NCBI GenBank assembly: GCA_964501335.1
Contig: CAZCTC010000027.1
Span: forward strand, 29,400-93,399
DNA length: 64,000 bases
From: CAZCTC01 sp964501335
Lineage (GTDB): Bacteria; Chloroflexota; Anaerolineae; B4-G1; SLSP01
Direction: 5' to 3'
Of this stretch, positions 18,845-29,600 are shown piece by piece. The stretch's first letter is position 1. Every line of letters starts with the position of its first letter. Below the pieces are notes generated by a model. It was not told where the DNA came from, did not search any database, and saw nothing but the letters and a program-made list of their open reading frames with translations. The position numbers were made by a program, and so were the translations under genes.

Positions 18845-21800
18845 ATGAGTGGGAAGAAGAACCTGGAAGCGATTTATCCTTTATCACCGATGCAGCAGGG
18901 GATGCTGTTCCATACGCTGTATGAGCCTCAGTCGGCGATGTATTTCGAACAGTTCGGCTGTACATTGCGAGGCGCGCTGGATGCGGGCGCTTTTCGCCGG
19001 GCCTGGCAGGCCATGGTAGATCGCCACGGCATTTTGCGAACGGCTTTTGTCTGGAAACAGCAGGATCGTCCTTTGCAGGCGGTCTTCCAGGAAGCCGACC
19101 TGCCCTGGGAGGAACTGGATTGGCGCGGGTTGAGCGCGGAGGAACAGCGGGCGCGGTTGGCCGGGTTCCTGGTGGCGGATCAGGCCCGGGGTTTCGATCT
19201 GGCGAAGCCGCCGTTGGTGCGGGGAACGTTGATCCGATTGGAAGAGCAGCTTTATCGTTTTATTTTAAGCCATCATCATTTGTTATTGGACGGGTGGAGT
19301 TTGCCGCTCTTGCTGAAGGAAGCGTTCCAGAGTTATGAGACTTTTCGCCGGGAGGGCACGCTTTCTCTGCCGCCGGCCCGCCCTTATAAGGATTACATCA
19401 ACTGGTTACAGGGGCAGGATGCGGAGGCGGCGGAGCGTTTCTGGCGGGAAACCCTGGCCGGATTTACCCATCCTACGTCTCTTCCTGAAGGTAGCCTGGG
19501 GGGGCGGGGGACGGCGGGTGTTTACCGCGAACGGGTTTTCCATCTTCCCGCCGGGCCGACGGCGCATTTGAACCGACTGGCACGGCAGCAGCAGGTGACG
19601 CTGGGAACGATTTTCCAGGGGGCCTGGGCTTTGCTGCTCTCGCGTTATTCCGGGACGGAGGATGTTCTGTTTGGAGTGACCGTTTCGGGGCGACCGGCCG
19701 ATCTGCCGGGTGTGGAGTCGATGGTAGGGCTTTTTATCAACACCCTGCCTTTGCGGGTGGCAGCGCCGGAAACGGCTTCGTTGTTGCCCTGGCTGAAAGA
19801 CCTCCAGTTCCGGCAGACGGCGCTGCGGCAATTTGAATACAGTTCTCTGGCACAGATCCAGGAATGGAGCGTTTTGCCGCGCGGCACGGCCCTCTTTGAG
19901 ACGCTGCTGGTCTTTGAGAACTATCCCTTGGATCGGGAGCGGTTACAGGAGAGCGGGCTGAGTCTGGATCTGGAAGATGTCGAGGCGGTCGAGCGGACCA
20001 ACTATCCTCTGACTCTGGTTGTCCATCCGGGAGCCGAGGTGGCTGTGCGCATGATTTACGACAGCAGCCGATTGGACGAGGCGGCGGTCGAACGGATCTT
20101 TGCGCACTATTGGACGGTTTTAGAGAGCCTGGGCGCCGAGGCCGAATTGAAGCTGGCCGATGTCCGATGGCTGACGGAAGAGGAAGAGCGGCAGCTGTTG
20201 CTGGATTGGAATGCGACGACGACGGATTATCCGCGCAATGCGACGATCCCGGAATTGTTTGAGGCGCAGGCCGCCGCCCATTCCGAGGCGATCGCCTTGA
20301 TTCTGAAGGATCAGAGTCTGACCTACGGCGAATTGAATGCGCGGGCCAATCAGCTGGCCCATGCGTTGCGGGCCCTGGGGGTGGGGCCCGAGACGCTGGT
20401 GGGATTGTGTTGCGAGCGTTCTTTGGAGATGGTGACGGCGATTATGGGGATCTTGAAGGCGGGCGCCGCCTATTTGCCGTTGGATCCTAAATATCCTAAA
20501 GAGCGGTTGAATTTTATGGTGGAAGAGTCCCGGGTGCCGGTGTTGTTGACGCAAACGGCTTTGCTGCGGGTCGTTCCCCAATTGGAAGGGGTGGAGGTTT
20601 GTTGTCTGGATGGTGAGTGGGCCGGGCTGGCCGAACAACCGACGGACAATCCTCCGGCGACAGCCACGGCCGACAATCTGGCCTATGTTATGTATACTTC
20701 AGGTTCGACCGGTCGGCCTAAGGGGACAGCCGTCATGCATCGCAATGTGATCCGGCTGGTGCGGGAGACCAATTTTGCCCATTTCGGGCCGGAGCTGGTA
20801 GGGCTGCTTTTCGCCCCGATCTCTTTCGATGCTTCGACGCTGGAGTTGTGGGCCCCCTTGCTGAACGGCGGGCGGTTGATCGTTTTCCCGGCAGAGCTGA
20901 GTTCTCTGGAGGAGCTGGGGCGGGTGCTGGTGGAGCAGAAGGTGAATTTGTTGTGGCTGACTGCGGGCCTTTTCCACACCATGGTCGATGAACGGGCCGA
21001 GGCGCTGTCTGGCGTGGAGCAGTTGCTGGCCGGTGGGGATGTGCTGTCGGCGCCGCATGTGAAGCGGATGTTGAAGGCGTTGGCGCCGGGCGGTCGGTTG
21101 ATCAACGGTTATGGGCCGACGGAGAATACGACGTTTACCTGCTGTCATTCGATGACCGCGGCGACGGCGCCGGGGGAGAATGTGCCCATTGGCCAGCCGA
21201 TTTCCAATACGAGGGTTTATGTGTTGGACCCTCGATTGCGGCCGGTGCCGGTGGGCGTGCCGGGCGAGCTTTATGTGGGCGGCGACGGGCTGTCGCGGGG
21301 CTATTTGAACCGGCCGGGATTGACGGCGGAGCGGTTCGTCCCCAATCCTCTGGGGCCGGCGGGGACGCGGCTGTATCGTACGGGCGATATGGTGCGCTGG
21401 TTGCCGGATGGAACTCTGGAATTTTTGGGCCGTATCGACTCTCAGGTGAAGATCCGGGGCTTCCGGATCGAGTTGGGAGAGATCGAGGCGGTGTTGGTGC
21501 AGCATCCGGCGGTGCGGGAGGCCGTGGTGCGAGTCTGGGAGAACCGGGCCGGGGCGAAGCAGTTGGTGGCCTATTTTACGGCGGCGCGCAAGGTTCCGCC
21601 TTCGCTGCGGGAGTTGAGCAGTTTCCTGAAGCGGCAGCTGCCGGATTATATGACCCCGGCGTCGTTTGTGATGTTGGAGGCTTTGCCGTTGACTCCGAAC
21701 GGCAAGGTGGATCGGGCTGCGTTGCCGGCGCCCTGGGAAGAGGTCAAGACGACGGATGTGGTGGCTCCGCGGAATGAGGTGGAGCGACAACTGGTGGAGA

Positions 21801-23428
21801 TCTGGAGCCAGGTGCTGGGTGTGGAACGGGTGGGAATTCACAGCAATTTCTTTGAGCTGGGTGGGGATTCGATCCTGAGCATCCAGATGGTGGCCCGGGC
21901 GGCCCGGGTAGGGCTGCATTTCACCGTGAAGCAGATTTTCCGTTATCCCACGGTGGCGGATCTGGCTCCCCAGGTCAGCACGACAAGCGGGGTAAAGGCG
22001 GAGCAGGCGGCTGTGATTGGGGAAGCGCCGCTGTTGCCGATCCAGAAGTGGTTCTTTGAGCAGGAATCTCCCGACCCGGCGCATTTCAATCAGGCCTTTT
22101 TGTTGGTAGGGCGGCGGGCTGTGGATGTGGCGGTGTTGGAGTCGGCTGTCAATGCGTTGTTGGAACATCATGATGCGTTGCGGATGCGGTATCGGAAGAC
22201 GGACCAGGGCTGGCGGCAGGTCAATGTGGCGCCGGGCGAACGGGTCTCGTGGACGCAGGCCGATCTTTCGGGGGTGCCGGATGGGGAAATTGCCGCTGCG
22301 ATTGCGGCCGTGACGCGGGAAGTGCAGGCCAGTCTGGATCTGGAGGCCGGACCGTTGATGCGCTGTGTCTGGTTCGGTCTGGGACCGGAACGGCCGGGGC
22401 GGTTGCTGTGGGTGATCCATCATCTGGTCGTGGATGGCTTGTCGTGGCGAATTCTCCTGGAAGATTTGGAGACTGCGTATGGGCAGTTGAGCCGGGGCGA
22501 GGCGGTGGTCCTGCCGGCGAAGACGAGTTCCTACAAGTATTGGGCGGAACGGATGACGGCCTATGCTCAGGGGGAGTCCCTGAAGGCTGAGGAAGCGTAT
22601 TGGCTGAAACGGGGGGGCGGTGCGGCGGAGAGTTTGCCGCTGGACTATCCTGAAGGATTGGGAAAGGATACCGAGGCGACGACGGAGGCCGTGGAACTGT
22701 CGTTGACGATTGAGGAGACGCGGCAGCTGTTATATGAGACGCCGAAGGCGTTGCAGGTAGAGATCAACGATATTTTGTTGACGGCGCTGGCCCGGGCGGT
22801 GACGAAGTGGACCGGGGCGCCGGATTTGCGGGTCGATCTGGAAGGCCATGGCCGGGGTGAACTGTTTGAGGATGTGGATCTGACGCGGACGGTCGGGTGG
22901 TTCACGTCGATGTATCCGGTCTATCTGGATCTCCAGGGCGTGGAAGAGATCGGCACTGCTTTGAAATCGGTCAAAGAGACCTTGCGGCAGGTGCCGAATC
23001 AAGGGTTGGGGTATGGCTGGCTGCGCTATTCAGGGCAGAGCGAGGCAGCTCAACAGCCGGCGGCGACGGTGCGGTTCAATTACATGGGACAGTACGATCA
23101 GGGGTTCGGCCTGGATGTGCTGTTGATTCCGGCGGGGGAGCCGGTGGTGGAACCGGTCAGTCTGCGGGGGCGCCGGAGCCATCTGTTGGATATTGCAGGC
23201 GGTGTGGTGCGGGAACAGATGCATTTCTTGTGGATGTACAGTCGGGTATTGCACCGGGCCGAGACGATTGAAAAGGTGGCGGGTGAATTTGTAACGGCGC
23301 TGCGGGAGCTGATCTCTTATGCACAGACGGCGACGGCGAAGGCCTACACGCCTTCAGATTTTCCGAGTGCCCGTCTGGATCAGGGGGCGCTGGATGATTT
23401 TATTTCAATGATTGGGGAGGCGATCTAA
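18845..23428 (+). CDS. Non-ribosomal peptide synthetase, C-A-PCP-E (second peptide module)
   Basis: 1527 aa. ATG 18845 is chosen over the TTG at 18839 because GGGAG (18834-18838) abuts the TTG but stands six bases before the ATG. The N-terminus KNLEAIYPLSPMQQGMLFHT is an acceptor COM sequence and a DCL-type C domain (about 10-430; HHLLLDGWS, His144/His145), which fits a D-residue donor from the upstream epimerase. A domain about 465-960 (YTSGSTGRPKG near 618); pocket residues read DALWLGGTF, close to the Val-type code DAFWIGGT, so a branched aliphatic residue is likely. PCP Ser1009 (LGGDSILS). E domain about 1060-1500 (HHLVVDG, His1192/His1193). The C-terminus YTPSDFPSARLDQGALDDF is a donor COM for the next protein, whose ATG follows the stop directly. 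Confidence 0.95.
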   Translation: MSGKKNLEAIYPLSPMQQGMLFHTLYEPQSAMYFEQFGCTLRGALDAGAFRRAWQAMVDRHGILRTAFVWKQQDRPLQAVFQEADLPWEELDWRGLSAEEQRARLAGFLVADQARGFDLAKPPLVRGTLIRLEEQLYRFILSHHHLLLDGWSLPLLLKEAFQSYETFRREGTLSLPPARPYKDYINWLQGQDAEAAERFWRETLAGFTHPTSLPEGSLGGRGTAGVYRERVFHLPAGPTAHLNRLARQQQVTLGTIFQGAWALLLSRYSGTEDVLFGVTVSGRPADLPGVESMVGLFINTLPLRVAAPETASLLPWLKDLQFRQTALRQFEYSSLAQIQEWSVLPRGTALFETLLVFENYPLDRERLQESGLSLDLEDVEAVERTNYPLTLVVHPGAEVAVRMIYDSSRLDEAAVERIFAHYWTVLESLGAEAELKLADVRWLTEEEERQLLLDWNATTTDYPRNATIPELFEAQAAAHSEAIALILKDQSLTYGELNARANQLAHALRALGVGPETLVGLCCERSLEMVTAIMGILKAGAAYLPLDPKYPKERLNFMVEESRVPVLLTQTALLRVVPQLEGVEVCCLDGEWAGLAEQPTDNPPATATADNLAYVMYTSGSTGRPKGTAVMHRNVIRLVRETNFAHFGPELVGLLFAPISFDASTLELWAPLLNGGRLIVFPAELSSLEELGRVLVEQKVNLLWLTAGLFHTMVDERAEALSGVEQLLAGGDVLSAPHVKRMLKALAPGGRLINGYGPTENTTFTCCHSMTAATAPGENVPIGQPISNTRVYVLDPRLRPVPVGVPGELYVGGDGLSRGYLNRPGLTAERFVPNPLGPAGTRLYRTGDMVRWLPDGTLEFLGRIDSQVKIRGFRIELGEIEAVLVQHPAVREAVVRVWENRAGAKQLVAYFTAARKVPPSLRELSSFLKRQLPDYMTPASFVMLEALPLTPNGKVDRAALPAPWEEVKTTDVVAPRNEVERQLVEIWSQVLGVERVGIHSNFFELGGDSILSIQMVARAARVGLHFTVKQIFRYPTVADLAPQVSTTSGVKAEQAAVIGEAPLLPIQKWFFEQESPDPAHFNQAFLLVGRRAVDVAVLESAVNALLEHHDALRMRYRKTDQGWRQVNVAPGERVSWTQADLSGVPDGEIAAAIAAVTREVQASLDLEAGPLMRCVWFGLGPERPGRLLWVIHHLVVDGLSWRILLEDLETAYGQLSRGEAVVLPAKTSSYKYWAERMTAYAQGESLKAEEAYWLKRGGGAAESLPLDYPEGLGKDTEATTEAVELSLTIEETRQLLYETPKALQVEINDILLTALARAVTKWTGAPDLRVDLEGHGRGELFEDVDLTRTVGWFTSMYPVYLDLQGVEEIGTALKSVKETLRQVPNQGLGYGWLRYSGQSEAAQQPAATVRFNYMGQYDQGFGLDVLLIPAGEPVVEPVSLRGRRSHLLDIAGGVVREQMHFLWMYSRVLHRAETIEKVAGEFVTALRELISYAQTATAKAYTPSDFPSARLDQGALDDFISMIGEAI

Positions 23429-26400
23429 ATGGAATCGAAAAACAACATTCAAGATATTTATGAACTTTCGCCGATGCAGCAAGGGATGCTTTTCTATTCT
23501 CTTCGCAACCCCGAAAGTGGGATGTATACGGTGCAATTTACTTGCCGATTGGAAGGCGAGCTGGACCCGGTGATATTTCAACAGGCCTGGCAGCGGATGG
23601 TGGATCGCCATACTATTTTTCGGACCGGTTTTTTTTGGAAAGAGGCGGAAAAACCGTTGCAGGTGGTTTACCGACAGGTGACGCTGCGGGTGGAGGAGCA
23701 CGACTGGCGCGAAATGTCGGCTGCAGAGCAACCGGCGAAACTGGAACTTTTTTTGGAAGAGGATCGACTGCGCGGTTTTGAGTTCGGCAAAGCGCCCCTG
23801 ATGCGGTTTCATTTGGTTCGGATGGCGGAACGGGATTACCGTTTTGTTTGGACCTATCACCATGTGCTGCTCGACGGCTGGTCGCTGTCGCAGACCTTGC
23901 GCGAGTTCTTTACTTTCTATGAAGTGATGCGGCTTCAGGGGGATTATACTCTGGAGCCCTGTCGGCCGTATCGGGATTACATCAGCTGGCTGATGGAGCA
24001 AGATCAACAGCGGGCCGAGCATTTCTGGCGTGGGCAATTGCAGGGAGTTTCCGCTCCGACGCGGTTGGTTGAGGATCGGACCGTGGATGATGCGGTCGTG
24101 GGGACGATGGCGCATGCGGAAACGCAGATTGAGCTTTCGGAGACGACGACGGCGGCGATGCAGGCCATGGTACAGAAGCATCAATTGACGCTCAACACCC
24201 TGGTGCAGGGGGCCTGGGCTATGACGCTGGCGCGGTACAGCGGGGAATCCGATGTGATTTTCGGGACGGTAGTTTCCGGTCGGCCGGCGTCGCTGCCGGG
24301 GGTCGAATCGATTGTGGGGCCTTTCATTAATACCTTGCCGCTGCGGGTGCATTGGAATGCCCGGCAGCCGGTGTTGGATTGGTTGAAGGGGTTGCAGGCG
24401 CAGCAACTGGAGATGCGGGAGTATGAGTATACCGCTCTGGTCGATATCCAGGGCTGGAGTACGATTCCGCGTCGTCAGGTAATGTTCGAGACCTCGGTCG
24501 TTTTTGAAAACTATCCGGTCAGTGCCTCGTTGCAGGATCAGCGGTTGAGTCTGAAAGTTTCCGGGCTGCGGGATATCGAGCGGACGAATTATGCGATGGG
24601 GCTCGTGGCGATGCCCGGGCCGCGGTTGCTGTTGAAGCTTTCTTATGACGCCAACCGTTTTTCCGAGGGGCTGGTGCAACGGATGCTTCGGAATCTGGAG
24701 ACGGCGCTGGAAGGGATGGCCTATCACCCGGAGCAGTTGCTGGGGCAGGTGGAGTTGTTGCCGGCGGCGGAACGGACGAAAATATTGGTCGATTGGAATC
24801 AGACAGAGGCCCCGTATTCGCAGGGTGTTCCCATGCACGGTTTGTTCGAACGTCAGGTGAAGAAGAATCCCGACGCGATTGCGGTGGCTTTTGAGAATGA
24901 ACGGGTGAGCTATGGCGAGCTGAATGCCCGGGCGAACCGGCTGGCGCATGCGCTGCGGGAATTGGGCGTGGGGCCGGATATGGTGGTGGGAATTTGTCTG
25001 GAGCGTTCGGTGGAGATGATTGTGGCGCCGTTGGCGGTGCTCAAGGCCGGGGCCGCTTATCTGCCGCTGGACCCGACCTATCCACCGGCACGGCTTGGTT
25101 TTATGTTGGAAGATGCGGGTGTTGAGCTGATTTTGACGCAACAGGCCTTGGAAGCGCAATTGCCGGCGCATCGGGCGCGGTTGATCTGTTTCGATCGGGA
25201 TGCGGCTCTGTTGGCCGATAAGCCGGAGAGCAATCCGGAGGTAGCGGTGGCCATGAACAGTCTGGCCTATATCATTTACACCTCCGGTTCCACTGGAAGA
25301 CCGAAGGGGGCCGCGGTCTCTCATTCCGGTGTGACCAATATGATCGAGACGTTTTCCGAGGTCTGCGAAGTGGATGCGACGAGCCAAATTTTGTTTTTCT
25401 CTTCATTCAGCTTTGATATAGCCGTGGGGGAGATTTTTACGGCTCTGGGAAACGGGTCGACCCTGCATGTCGGGACGGCTGAAGAATTGCGGTTGGGGCC
25501 GGTGTTTGCGGCGTTCTTGAGAGAGCGAGAGATTTCGCTGGTGTTTTTGACCCCGTCGGTGTTGGCGGTCATTCCGGAAGAGGAATTCCCGGCCTTGCGA
25601 GTGGTGGTGTCGGGCGGGGAACTTTGCCCGGCCAGCGTGGTAGAACGTCTGGGGCATGGGCGAAAATTTGTCAATGTATATGGCCCTGCGGAGACGACGG
25701 TTGTCTGCTCGTATGCCCTGGTCACGCCGGGGAGCGGGGTGCCGCCGATCGGCAAGCCGTTTGCCAATTATCGGATCTATGTGCTGGATGAAGCGATGCG
25801 CCCGCAGCCGATCGGGGTGGCCGGTGAGTTGTATTTGGGGGGAGTGGGGTTGGGGCGCGGTTATTGGCGGCGGCCCAGTTTGACGGCGGAGAAATTTGTG
25901 CCCGATCCGTTCAGCGGGGAGCCCGGCGCGCGGCTCTATCGGACGGGGGATCTGGCTCGCTTTCGGGAAGATGGGATGATGGAGTTTGCGGGCCGGGTCG
26001 ACCATCAGGTGAAATTGCGAGGTTTCCGGATCGAGCTGGGCGAGATCGAGGCGGTGTTGACCCAGGTTCCGGGAGTGGTGGCGGTGACGGTGATGGTGCG
26101 GGAGGATGTCCCGGGCGATCCCCGGCTGGTGGCCTATTATACGGCCAGTGATCCGGCGCTGGAAGTTTCGACGATGCAGGCTGCCCTTAGAGAGCGGGTG
26201 CCGGAGTTTATGGTACCGGGGATCTTTATCCTGCTGGAGCAGTTCCCGCTGACGGCGAACGGCAAGGTGGACCGCAAGGCTCTGCCGGCTCCGGATCAGG
26301 GGCGGGCGCGGGGCGGGGTCGTGGTCCCGCCGAAAAACGACATGGAACGGATCCTGATGGAGATCTGGCAGGCCGTGCTGCATCTGGATCAGGTCAGTGT

Positions 26401-26650
26401 GGAAGAGAGTTTCTTTGATGTGGGGGGGCATTCCCTGTTGATGTTGCAGGTCAATGCCCGGGCGCAGAAGCAGCTGCAGCGAGAGATCCCGTTGGTCGAG
26501 ATGTTCCAGTATCCTACGATTCGGGCGTTGGCCCAGCATCTCAGCGGAGAATCGTCGACGGCCGCGATGGATCAGGTGCAGGAGCGGGTTCGAAAGCAGC
26601 GAGAGGCGCTGCAACGGCAACGAATGCAGCAGAGGAGTAAAGGTGGATGA
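23429..26650 (+). CDS. Non-ribosomal peptide synthetase, C-A-PCP (third peptide module)
   Basis: 1073 aa. The N-terminus NNIQDIYELSPMQQGMLFYS is an acceptor COM plus DCL-type C domain (about 9-430; HHVLLDGWS, His144/His145), consistent with the D residue made upstream. A domain about 465-960 (YTSGSTGRPKGAAV near 619); pocket residues by eye DIGFVGVVV, a code I cannot assign. The A8 region GRVDHQVKLRG and NGKVD are intact. PCP Ser1002 in VGGHSLLM. No epimerase, so this residue should stay L. The charged tail DQVQERVRKQREALQRQRM can form a coiled coil and probably docks onto the following PKS. GGGAGG lies eight bases upstream of ATG 23429; the stop overlaps the next ATG by four bases. Confidence 0.95.
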   Translation: MESKNNIQDIYELSPMQQGMLFYSLRNPESGMYTVQFTCRLEGELDPVIFQQAWQRMVDRHTIFRTGFFWKEAEKPLQVVYRQVTLRVEEHDWREMSAAEQPAKLELFLEEDRLRGFEFGKAPLMRFHLVRMAERDYRFVWTYHHVLLDGWSLSQTLREFFTFYEVMRLQGDYTLEPCRPYRDYISWLMEQDQQRAEHFWRGQLQGVSAPTRLVEDRTVDDAVVGTMAHAETQIELSETTTAAMQAMVQKHQLTLNTLVQGAWAMTLARYSGESDVIFGTVVSGRPASLPGVESIVGPFINTLPLRVHWNARQPVLDWLKGLQAQQLEMREYEYTALVDIQGWSTIPRRQVMFETSVVFENYPVSASLQDQRLSLKVSGLRDIERTNYAMGLVAMPGPRLLLKLSYDANRFSEGLVQRMLRNLETALEGMAYHPEQLLGQVELLPAAERTKILVDWNQTEAPYSQGVPMHGLFERQVKKNPDAIAVAFENERVSYGELNARANRLAHALRELGVGPDMVVGICLERSVEMIVAPLAVLKAGAAYLPLDPTYPPARLGFMLEDAGVELILTQQALEAQLPAHRARLICFDRDAALLADKPESNPEVAVAMNSLAYIIYTSGSTGRPKGAAVSHSGVTNMIETFSEVCEVDATSQILFFSSFSFDIAVGEIFTALGNGSTLHVGTAEELRLGPVFAAFLREREISLVFLTPSVLAVIPEEEFPALRVVVSGGELCPASVVERLGHGRKFVNVYGPAETTVVCSYALVTPGSGVPPIGKPFANYRIYVLDEAMRPQPIGVAGELYLGGVGLGRGYWRRPSLTAEKFVPDPFSGEPGARLYRTGDLARFREDGMMEFAGRVDHQVKLRGFRIELGEIEAVLTQVPGVVAVTVMVREDVPGDPRLVAYYTASDPALEVSTMQAALRERVPEFMVPGIFILLEQFPLTANGKVDRKALPAPDQGRARGGVVVPPKNDMERILMEIWQAVLHLDQVSVEESFFDVGGHSLLMLQVNARAQKQLQREIPLVEMFQYPTIRALAQHLSGESSTAAMDQVQERVRKQREALQRQRMQQRSKGG

Positions 26651-29600
26651 ACGAAGAAATCAACGGCGCACTGGAAGGGGTTGCCATTATCGGGATGGCG
26701 GGCCGGTTCCCTGGCGCGACCAATGTGGATGCGTACTGGCAAAATCTGGTCAATGGGGTGGAGTCGATCCAGACCTTTACTGAAGAGGAAGTGTTGGCGG
26801 CGGGCACCGATCCTGCGCTGCTGAAGAATCCCAATTATGTGCGGGCGGGCGGGGCGATCGAGGATATCGATCAGTTTGCCGCTTCCTTTTTTGGCTTTAC
26901 TCCGCGGGAGGCGCAGATGACGGATCCGCAACAGCGGATCTTTTTGGAGTGTGTCTGGGAGGCCTTGGAGGATGCCGGTTATAATGTTGAGAATTATCCA
27001 GGTCCGATCGGTGTTTATGCCGGCACCAATATAAATTCCTATCTGTTGGATAATATTTATTCCCACCCTGAGTTAATTCAATTGCTGGGGATATACCAGA
27101 TTTCGTTGAACAATGGGGCGGATTTCCTTTGTACCCGGGTTTCGTATAAGTTGAATTTACATGGACCGAGCATGACGGTGCAGACCGGCTGTTCGACGGC
27201 ATTGGTGGCGACCTGTCTCGGCTATCAGGCGCTGTTGAACTATCAGGCCGATATGGTGGTGACCGGTGGGGTCACTGCCTGGGTGGATCAGAAGGCCGGC
27301 TACTTCTATCAGGAAGGTGGGATCAGCTCTCCCGATGGCCATTGTCGGGCTTTCGATGCGAAGGCGCGCGGGACTGTGATGGGCAACGGTGTGGGGGTGG
27401 TGGTGTTGAAACGGCTGGAAGATGCCGTGGCCGATGGGGATCATATCTACGCGGTGATCCGCGGCGCGGCCATGAATAACGATGGCGCGCACAAGGTGGG
27501 GTATACGGCGCCGAGCGTGGATGGGCAGTCCGAAGTGATCGCGGCGGCGCAGGCGCTGGCCGGGATCGATCCGAATACGATCGAGTATGTGGAGGCGCAT
27601 GGTACCGGCACCTTGATGGGCGACCCGATCGAGATTGCGGCGCTGACCCGGGCCTTCCGGTTGCAGACGGACCGCAAACAGTTTTGTGGGATCGGTTCGG
27701 TAAAGACCAACATTGGCCATCTGGATACGGCGGCCGGGGTAGCCGGGCTGATTAAGGCGGCGTTGACGATTGAGCAGGGGGTGATTCCGCCGAGTCTGAA
27801 TTTTGAGACGCCCAATCCCCAGATCGATTTTGCCAACAGTCCTTTTTATGTTGTCGATCGGTTGACTCCCTGGTCGGCAAAGGGCCACCCGCGACGGGCG
27901 GGGGTGAGTGCGTTTGGGATCGGCGGGACAAATGCGCATGTGGTGCTGGAAGAGGCTCCTCCGCATGATCCGTCACCGGCTGCGCGGCCGATCTATCCGC
28001 TGTTGCTTTCGGCGCAGACGCCGACCGCACTGACGGCGATGGGGCCGCGGCTGGCGCGGTGGCTCCAGGAGCATCCGGGGCTGGAGCTGGCCGATGTGGC
28101 CTATACGCTGGCGGTGGGACGCAAGCGGTGTGTGCATCGGCGGGTCATTCCGGCGCGGACGCTGGCGGAGGCGGTGCAGCGGTTAGAGGGGGAGGAGAGC
28201 CGGTATCCAGGCGTGCAGGTGACGGCGGAGCGGGGCGTGGTTTTTATGTTCCCGGGGCAGGGATCTCAGCATGTCAATATGGCACTGGAGACTTACGGGG
28301 CCGAGCCGCTTTTCCAGGAGACCGTGGACCGTTGTTCAAAGCTGCTGGAGCCGCATCTGGGCCGTTCTCTGAAGGCGCTTTTTTATCCGCCGGAGGATGA
28401 AGCGGAAGCGGCGGCTGAGCTGTTGAAGCAGACCTGGCTGACCCAGCCGGCGCTTTTTGTGATCGAGTATGCTCTGGCGGAATTGTGGCGTTCATGGGGA
28501 GTAGAGCCTCAGGCCTGTGTGGGCCATAGTATTGGTGAGTATGTGGCGGCCTGTCTGGCGGGCGTTTTCTCGCTGGCGGATGGGCTGGCGTTGGTGGCGG
28601 CGCGCGGTCGGTTGATGCAGGGGCTGCCGGCGGGAGCGATGCTTTCCGTGCCGTTGTCGGAGGCGGAGCTTCAGCCGTGGTTGGGTGAAGGGCTTTCGCT
28701 GGCGGTGATCAACGGGCCGGCGATGTGCGTCGTTTCGGGGACGTTGGAGGCGGTGGCGGCGTTGGAGCAAAAGCTGATGGAGGAAAAGGTCAGCGTCCGA
28801 CGATTGTTAACTTCACATGCTTTCCATTCGGAGATGATGACGCCGATCCTGGCTGAGTTCAAGGCGTTGGTGGCGCGGGTGAAGTTGCAGGCGCCGGAGC
28901 TGCCGTATCTTTCCAATGTTTCGGGGACGTGGATTACGGAAGCCGAAGCGTGCAGTCCGGCTTATTGGGCGGATCATTTGCGGAAGACGGTGCGCTTTGC
29001 GGACAATGTGGCGGCTCTGGCGGAGCATCCGGAATGGATTTTGCTGGAAGTGGGACCGGGGCAGGCGTTGTTGTCGCTGGTGCGGCGGCAGTTGGGGCGG
29101 AAGTCGGAGCAGCCGGTGGTCGCTTCATTGCCGCATCCGCAGGAGACGCAATCGGATTACGAATTTTTGCTGCAGGCCTGGGGGCAACTCTGGCAGGCGG
29201 GATTCCAGGTGTCGGGCGAGAAGTTTTTTGCCGGGGAGCAGCGCTATCGCGTGCGGCTGCCGGGCTATCCTTTGGAGCGGCAGCGTTATTGGTTGGAGCC
29301 CCGGCGGCTTCCGACCATGGCGGTCGGGGCCGATTTGCCCGTGGAAGAGGCGGGGGCGGAGGTCGTGCCGGCTCCTCCTGTGGTATCCCGGGCGGTGGCG
29401 ACGCCTTATGTAGCGCCACGCAATGAGGTGGAGCGCACGCTGGCCGCCATCTGGGCTGAGTTGATCGGGGTAGAAGTGGTCGGCATTCACGATAATTTTT
29501 TTGAGCTGGGGGGGGATTCCCTGGCGACGTTGCAGGTAGGCGGGCGGGCCAAGCAGGCGGGGCTGATGCTTTCGCCGCGGCAGATTATGGAACGGCCGAC

